Shown one piece after another: positions 15,237 through 19,289 of a DNA stretch of 19,289 bases (its first letter is position 1; every line of letters starts with the position of its first letter). Source of the stretch: Bacteroidaceae bacterium (GTDB lineage: Bacteria; Bacteroidota; Bacteroidia; Bacteroidales; Bacteroidaceae); NCBI GenBank assembly GCA_023227685.1, contig JALNVG010000027.1, forward strand, positions 1 to 19,289, given 5' to 3'. Position numbers and translations under genes: made by a program. The notes under the pieces were generated by a model. The model was given only the letters and a program-made list of their open reading frames with translations, made no database searches and was not told where the DNA came from.

Positions 15237-16640
15237 TTAATAAGCATTCTTTTCACCCTTAAACATATTCATCACTGTGACAACAATAATTTTCAAGTCA
15301 AGGAAAAACGACCAGTTTTCGATATACCATACATCTCTTTTTACACGTCCTTCCATCTGTTCTATTGTTCGTGTTTCGCCCCTATAGCCGGTTACTTGCG
15401 CCCAACCGGTAATACCCGGTTTAACCAAGTGGCGAATCATATACTTATCGATCAACGCCGAATATTGTTCCGTGTGTTTAAGCATGTGAGGACGCGGCCC
15501 GACAACTGACATATCTCCCAAAAAGACATTAATAAACTGAGGAAATTCGTCCAGATTCGTTCTGCGAAGAAAATCACCAATACTTGTTTTACGAGGATCA
15601 TTCCTTGCTGCCTGAATCAAATCTGCTTCGGCATTCACGCGCATGGTTCTGAACTTATAGCATTTAAAATTTTTACCATATAATCCGGTACGCATTTGTC
15701 TGAATAATATAGGACCCGGCGACGTTAGTTTAATCATCAGACCAATGACCGTATACATGATTGGATAAATCGTTACCAAAACGATCGAAGAGAAGAGAAT
15801 ATCAAAAGAGCGTTTCAAAACTCTATTATAAACAGCCTGCAACGGTTCTCGGCGTACGGTTAATACCGGCATGGTTTCTATCATTTCCATCACAAGGCTT
15901 TTCTTAATGTTGCGATAGAATTCAGGCACGATGAAGAAGCGGATCATGTGTTTTTCCGAAAAATTCATTAACCGCAAAATCTTTTCATCATTGGTTCCGG
16001 GTAATGTACAATATATCTCATCAACATCATTTGCCAGTACATAGTCCTCTACCTGATGAGTCATCCCCAGATAATTAGGAAGAACAGACTTCAGCGTTAT
16101 GTTATCATCAAAAAAACCCAAAATATTAAAACCATACGATAAATCATTCTTCATCAACCGATAGAGTTCCATCCCGTTCTTTCCGGCGCCAACAATAATT
16201 ACTCTTTTAAAATTGTATCCTTTTCGACGATACATTTTCAATGTCATCCTGACGATCACGCGCCATAACGAGAATACAACAACGGCAGAAAGATAATAGA
16301 CAACCAGAAACGTAGCCAAGACATCTCCAACGTTCAAAAAAATCAAACATGTAGCAAACAGGAACATCATGAATGTGACCAGCACAAAAGCTCTTTGCAC
16401 AATCTTATCGATATACACAATAGCCAGATGAACCTGAAAAGGAACAAAATAGAGAGAAAAGAAATAGCAAAAGTTCAAAAGCAATACTACCTCACGAATA
16501 TTAGATGCAATAGCAGATGTGTAATAGCTACCCAACTCATGATACACAACAAAGAATAGAAGATTCAACACAACCAAATCTCCTATTCCAATCAACCACT
16601 GAATGAAAAACCCTTCTTTTTTATTCAATTCCATAGCCAT
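15237..16640 (-). CDS. Polyprenyl-phosphate sugar-1-phosphate transferase (WcaJ/WbaP type)
   Basis: 467 aa inner-membrane enzyme that moves a sugar-1-phosphate from a nucleotide sugar to undecaprenyl phosphate, the first step of capsule, exopolysaccharide or glycoprotein glycan assembly. Four hydrophobic segments lie at about 12-33, 48-66, 82-104 and 108-130. A soluble Rossmann-like domain follows (VIIVGAGKNGMELYRLM). A fifth hydrophobic segment (FDILFSSIVLVTIYPIMY) anchors the C-terminal bacterial sugar transferase domain, with SPGPILFRQMRTG, CYKFRTM, the catalytic Asp-Glu in RTNLDEFPQ, and GDMSVVGPRP. Glucose-1-phosphate is the common substrate for this long form, but the sugar cannot be fixed by reading. 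Start: MAMEL; a second ATG two codons in is possible. The gene sits near gmd/fcl, fitting a fucosylated glycan. Confidence 0.93.
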   Translation of the reverse strand: MAMELNKKEGFFIQWLIGIGDLVVLNLLFFVVYHELGSYYTSAIASNIREVVLLLNFCYFFSLYFVPFQVHLAIVYIDKIVQRAFVLVTFMMFLFATCLIFLNVGDVLATFLVVYYLSAVVVFSLWRVIVRMTLKMYRRKGYNFKRVIIVGAGKNGMELYRLMKNDLSYGFNILGFFDDNITLKSVLPNYLGMTHQVEDYVLANDVDEIYCTLPGTNDEKILRLMNFSEKHMIRFFIVPEFYRNIKKSLVMEMIETMPVLTVRREPLQAVYNRVLKRSFDILFSSIVLVTIYPIMYTVIGLMIKLTSPGPILFRQMRTGLYGKNFKCYKFRTMRVNAEADLIQAARNDPRKTSIGDFLRRTNLDEFPQFINVFLGDMSVVGPRPHMLKHTEQYSALIDKYMIRHLVKPGITGWAQVTGYRGETRTIEQMEGRVKRDVWYIENWSFFLDLKIIVVTVMNMFKGEKNAY

Positions 16641-16655
16641 TCTTTAAACTTCCTG

Positions 16656-16684
16656 CAAAAATAAACATTATTATTGAAGACAAA
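16656..16684 (-). promoter_or_regulatory. Possible promoter of the sugar transferase, overlapping the OmpA terminator
   Basis: Minus-strand -7 TATTTTTG (16663-16656) with TTTG at 16684-16681, separated by 17 nt, 2 short of the usual spacing. The TTTG is the end of the OmpA terminator T-run. The gene needs a promoter after that terminator, which supports the call. Confidence 0.4.
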
Positions 16685-16712
16685 AAAAGGCGACAATAAA
16701 ATGTGTCGCCTT
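16682..16712 (-). terminator. Terminator of the OmpA-family gene
   Basis: Minus strand: AAGGCGACA (16712-16704) pairs perfectly with TGTCGCCTT (16695-16687), 9 bp with an 8-nt loop, followed by a T-run to 16682. It begins 20 bp past the OmpA stop. Confidence 0.93.
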
Positions 16713-16731
16713 CTTTATGATTTACTTTTGA

Positions 16732-17913
16732 TTACTTATTGCTGTTAGCAGTCATAATTACTACACGATTCCAATTATTGATTGAATACGGTTGTTCATC
16801 ACAGCCCTTCCATTCAACTGTAATCTGATCTGAAGGAATACCATACTTTGCCTGCAGTTCTTTTGCCACAGTCTTGGCACGTTTTTCAGACAATTTCAAA
16901 TTGTAAGCAGCTTTACCTGTTTTCTTGTCAGCATATCCAATAACCTTTACAGGAACGTTATTATGCTTAACAAACTCAGCCGTGTTGTAAACATTAATCT
17001 GCTGGTTCTTGTCAATCTTAGAACTATTCAGGCGGAAAAATACTACGTTCTCAGCATAGTTGTTAACAATTACAGCCGGAGCTGCCTCTACCTGTTTACA
17101 TTCCGGACAAGATTCAGGACGTTTGCTCAACTCATTGTTTTGTGCACGCAAAGAATTGATTTGGTTATTCAAATCATTCAACAGATTGTAATCCATTGGT
17201 TGAAGAACCTCAAAATTAGTCTTACCCAGTTTGAATGTAAAACCTGCGCTCAACTGTGCTACAGCATCGGTCAGATGATGATAGAAAATACGGTTGAACT
17301 GTTCATTCAATAATGATGCCTGATATTCAACATTCAAATCAACACGCTTACTCAAACGGAAAGCGGTTAAAATACCGGCATTCAACGTCGGAGATTCTGT
17401 TCTGATTGCAACACTATTAAGAATAGGGCTCGTGTTGCCGTCCGGGTTTTTGAAACGCTGTGCATAACCCATACCTACCCAGGGAATCAAATGAAATACT
17501 TTGTTTTCATTATAAGGTGCCCAGAAATTTGTAACATCCCATAACAAATCTGCATGAGCTGCAGCGTAATGGTTGTGCTCCATAAAAGAAGCATCTTTCT
17601 CAAATCCATGAAGCGCGCCCCCATTCAATTGCACACGAAATGCCAAATATGGATTAAACCATTTACCAAAAGAAAACTGAGGAGCAAAATTCAAACGATT
17701 CGTAAATTTAGCATCACGATTGTAATCTCCATATAAAGTGCTTACGCCACCAGAGATAGAAATAAACCAGTTATCACCAGCTTTGTTTTTTTTAAAATTC
17801 GTTTTGTAGCCAGCTTCGTTGCTAAAACCGATTTGCGGTTTAAACTCTTGTGCAAATGCAGTTGAGATAACAAAGCTTGACAACAAACTTAAAACTAATA
17901 CTTTAGTCTTCAT
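16732..17913 (-). CDS. OmpA-family outer membrane beta-barrel protein
   Basis: 393 aa from the ATG at 17913. A signal peptide (MKTKVLVLSLLSSFVISTAFA, cut before QEFK) directs it to the outer membrane. Residues about 25-225 alternate polar and aromatic residues as in a beta-barrel, ending in AGFTFKLG. A short coiled linker with Cys pair CPEC follows. Residues about 275-393 are an OmpA C-terminal domain that binds peptidoglycan: VVFFRLNSSKID, VIGYADKKTG and NLKLSEKRAKTVAKEL carry the expected Asp and Arg ligands. A TTG three codons upstream (adding Met-Thr-Lys) is in frame, but ATG gives a standard signal peptide. It has a full promoter and its own terminator, so is monocistronic and probably abundant. 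Role: barrel, wall anchor, possible slow porin. Confidence 0.95.
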   Translation of the reverse strand: MKTKVLVLSLLSSFVISTAFAQEFKPQIGFSNEAGYKTNFKKNKAGDNWFISISGGVSTLYGDYNRDAKFTNRLNFAPQFSFGKWFNPYLAFRVQLNGGALHGFEKDASFMEHNHYAAAHADLLWDVTNFWAPYNENKVFHLIPWVGMGYAQRFKNPDGNTSPILNSVAIRTESPTLNAGILTAFRLSKRVDLNVEYQASLLNEQFNRIFYHHLTDAVAQLSAGFTFKLGKTNFEVLQPMDYNLLNDLNNQINSLRAQNNELSKRPESCPECKQVEAAPAVIVNNYAENVVFFRLNSSKIDKNQQINVYNTAEFVKHNNVPVKVIGYADKKTGKAAYNLKLSEKRAKTVAKELQAKYGIPSDQITVEWKGCDEQPYSINNWNRVVIMTANSNK

Positions 17914-17971
17914 CTTCGTCAACTTTTAAGTTAAACAATCAATTATCTATTTTTTTTCTTGTAAATCATTA

Positions 17972-18002
17972 CAAAATTAATAAAAATTTCCATTACAACA
18001 AA
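17972..18002 (-). promoter_or_regulatory. Promoter of the OmpA-family gene
   Basis: Minus strand: -33 TTTG (18002-17999), 19-nt spacer, -7 TAATTTTG (17979-17972), a full match to TTTG-N(19-21)-TAnnTTTG. It implies a leader of about 50 nt that is A/T-rich and lacks a Shine-Dalgarno. Confidence 0.85.
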
Positions 18003-18026
18003 CAATAAATAGAATAGTTTTCCCAT

Positions 18027-19178
18027 TCATTCAAAATAGTTCAAAATCTTATAGCCTCCTTCCTTCAGATATAGCTCTTTTTTCATTAATTTTATATCAC
18101 TTTGCATCATATCACTTACTAACGACAGCAAGTCATATTCAGGTTTCCATCCTAATTGATTACAAGCCTTTGTGGCGTCTCCCAATAATAATTCTACCTC
18201 AGTTGGGCGGAAATATTGCGGATCCACACCTACCAGCTCTTTTCCTGTCAATTTCTTAAAATTAGGAAGATAAATTTCTCCTATTCTATTACAAAACACA
18301 GATTCGTCAATATTGTTTAATATAGCAACTTCTTTAACATCTTTGCCTTTAAAAACAACCTCGGCGCCAATTTCGTGAAAAGCCATCTGAATAAAATCAC
18401 GAATCGTAGTTGTAATACCTGTAGCAATCACGTAATCGGAAGGTTCTTCTTGTTGAAGAATGAGGTACATGGCTCTTACATAATCTTTTGCATGACCCCA
18501 ATCACGTTTCGCCGACAAATTACCCATGAACATCTTCTGCTGTATACCCAATGCAATCCGAGCAATGGCTCTTGTCACTTTTCGAGTGACAAAAGTTTCT
18601 CCCCTCAATGGCGATTCATGATTAAACAAAATACCATTAGAAGCGTGCATATGATAAGCCTCACGGTAGTTGACCGTAATCCAATATCCGTACAATTTTG
18701 CCACAGCATACGGACTCCGCGGATAAAACGGTGTCGATTCATTTTGAGGAACGCTTTGAACCAGTCCATATAACTCTGAAGTGGAGGCCTGATATATACG
18801 CGTTTTAGAAACCAGATTCAATAAACGAACCGCTTCAAGAATACGAAGCACACCTAAACCATCCGCATTTGCCGTATATTCAGGTGTATCAAAACTCACC
18901 TTCACATGGCTCATTGCTGCCAAATTATAGATTTCATCCGGTTGTATCTCTCCGATAATTCGGGTCAAGTTCAAGCTATCCGTCAAGTCTCCATAATGCA
19001 AAATAAAATTACGATTTGCCTCATGAGGATCCTGATACAAATGGTCTATCCTCGCCGTATTAAACATTGACGAACGGCGTTTCAATCCATGAACGGTATA
19101 TCCTTTTTTTATTAAGAACTCGGCCAAATAGGCCCCATCTTGTCCTGTAATTCCTGTTATTAATGCAACTTTTCCCAT
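18027..19178 (-). CDS. gmd: GDP-mannose 4,6-dehydratase
   Basis: 383 aa cytoplasmic short-chain dehydrogenase. It converts GDP-D-mannose to GDP-4-keto-6-deoxymannose, the first step to GDP-L-fucose. N-terminal NADP-binding GxxGxxG is GITGQDG (9-15). The catalytic set is T133/E135 in ASTSELYG and Y157-x3-K161 in SPYAVAK. NHESPLRGETFVTRKVTRAI and DWGHAKDYVRAMY are Gmd signatures (the first cited as NHESPLRGETFVTRK). Length is typical (about 350-380). It starts 3 bp after the stop of the fucose synthase gene, so the two enzymes of the pathway are cotranscribed. No terminator is visible before the OmpA promoter 25 bp downstream. Confidence 0.97.
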   Translation of the reverse strand: MGKVALITGITGQDGAYLAEFLIKKGYTVHGLKRRSSMFNTARIDHLYQDPHEANRNFILHYGDLTDSLNLTRIIGEIQPDEIYNLAAMSHVKVSFDTPEYTANADGLGVLRILEAVRLLNLVSKTRIYQASTSELYGLVQSVPQNESTPFYPRSPYAVAKLYGYWITVNYREAYHMHASNGILFNHESPLRGETFVTRKVTRAIARIALGIQQKMFMGNLSAKRDWGHAKDYVRAMYLILQQEEPSDYVIATGITTTIRDFIQMAFHEIGAEVVFKGKDVKEVAILNNIDESVFCNRIGEIYLPNFKKLTGKELVGVDPQYFRPTEVELLLGDATKACNQLGWKPEYDLLSLVSDMMQSDIKLMKKELYLKEGGYKILNYFE

Positions 19179-19181
19179 AAA

Positions 19182-19289
19182 TTATTCATTTTCGAGATAC
19201 CACTTATATAGTTTTTCTATTCCTTCTTCAATATCTATTGAATGATGCCAGCCTAAAGAATGCAACTTAGTTACATCCGTAAGTTTGCG
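19182..19289 (-). CDS. fcl: GDP-L-fucose synthase, C-terminal end (cut by window edge)
   Basis: Only the last 35 codons are in the window; I translated them from the sequence. They read RKLTDVTKLHSLGW then HHSIDIEEGIEKLYKWYLENE, the usual C-terminus of GDP-L-fucose synthase (Fcl/WcaG: RKLMDVSKLHxLGWxxxIxLEEGI). The enzyme is an NADPH-dependent epimerase-reductase that turns the Gmd product into GDP-L-fucose. The gap of 3 bp to gmd supports the call. Some other NDP-sugar epimerases end similarly, so the identity rests partly on the neighbour. Confidence 0.85.
   Translation of the reverse strand, partial: RKLTDVTKLHSLGWHHSIDIEEGIEKLYKWYLENE

Noticed and set aside
17914..17922. TTG start three codons upstream for the OmpA-family gene
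   Set aside because: ATG at 17913 gives a standard signal peptide, and TTG is a rare start with no support here.
1..19289. Mobile elements, CRISPR arrays, tRNA genes or a phage-like defence system
   Set aside because: Looked for transposase or integrase frames, regularly spaced repeats, cloverleaf-like segments and target-site duplications; none was visible, and all coding sequence is accounted for by conserved families.

Overview
The window reads as a chromosomal segment from a member of the order Bacteroidales (Bacteroides/Parabacteroides-like). Four things point there. The DNA is AT-rich. Recognisable promoters have the Bacteroidetes sigma form TTTG-N(19-21)-TAnnTTTG, and starts lack Shine-Dalgarno sequences. 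Rho carries a very long N-terminal insertion. A 6S-like RNA lies directly downstream of rplT, as in the 'Bacteroidales-1' RNA motif. Every gene I can support is on the minus strand, so transcription runs from the right edge to the left. I saw no phage, transposon, CRISPR array, tRNA or rRNA.

In transcription order, the right part (about 15.2-19.3 kb) is an envelope/glycan block. It holds the 3' end of a GDP-L-fucose synthase gene (fcl), gmd, an OmpA-family porin/peptidoglycan anchor with its own promoter and terminator, and a WcaJ-type polyprenyl-phosphate sugar-phosphate transferase. gmd and fcl make GDP-L-fucose, and the transferase starts glycan assembly on undecaprenyl phosphate.

The middle (about 8.0-15.2 kb) is a housekeeping run: ruvX (yqgF), def, a carboxyltransferase with a small biotin carrier protein (a biotin-dependent acyl-CoA carboxylase or decarboxylase lacking its other subunits here), an exported TPR protein, and thrS. 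It continues into the translation cluster infC-rpmI-rplT, which ends at a strong terminator and is followed by an independently transcribed 6S-like RNA.

The left part (1-6.2 kb) is a tight operon: aspS, a Nif3-family protein, a coiled-coil/zinc-ribbon protein and tilS, with gaps of -1, 1 and 3 bp. Next comes the 5' part of rho, cut by the window edge, with a probable promoter and an AU-rich leader of about 160 nt.

Most of the window is conserved core genome. The points most worth a second look are the disordered Rho insertion, the 6S-like RNA, an irregular hairpin just upstream of rplT that could be an L20 control site, the orphan carboxyltransferase/biotin-carrier pair, and a possibly leaderless ruvX. 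Two default starts were moved to downstream ATGs: OmpA from a TTG to 17913, and RuvX from a GTG to 15169.
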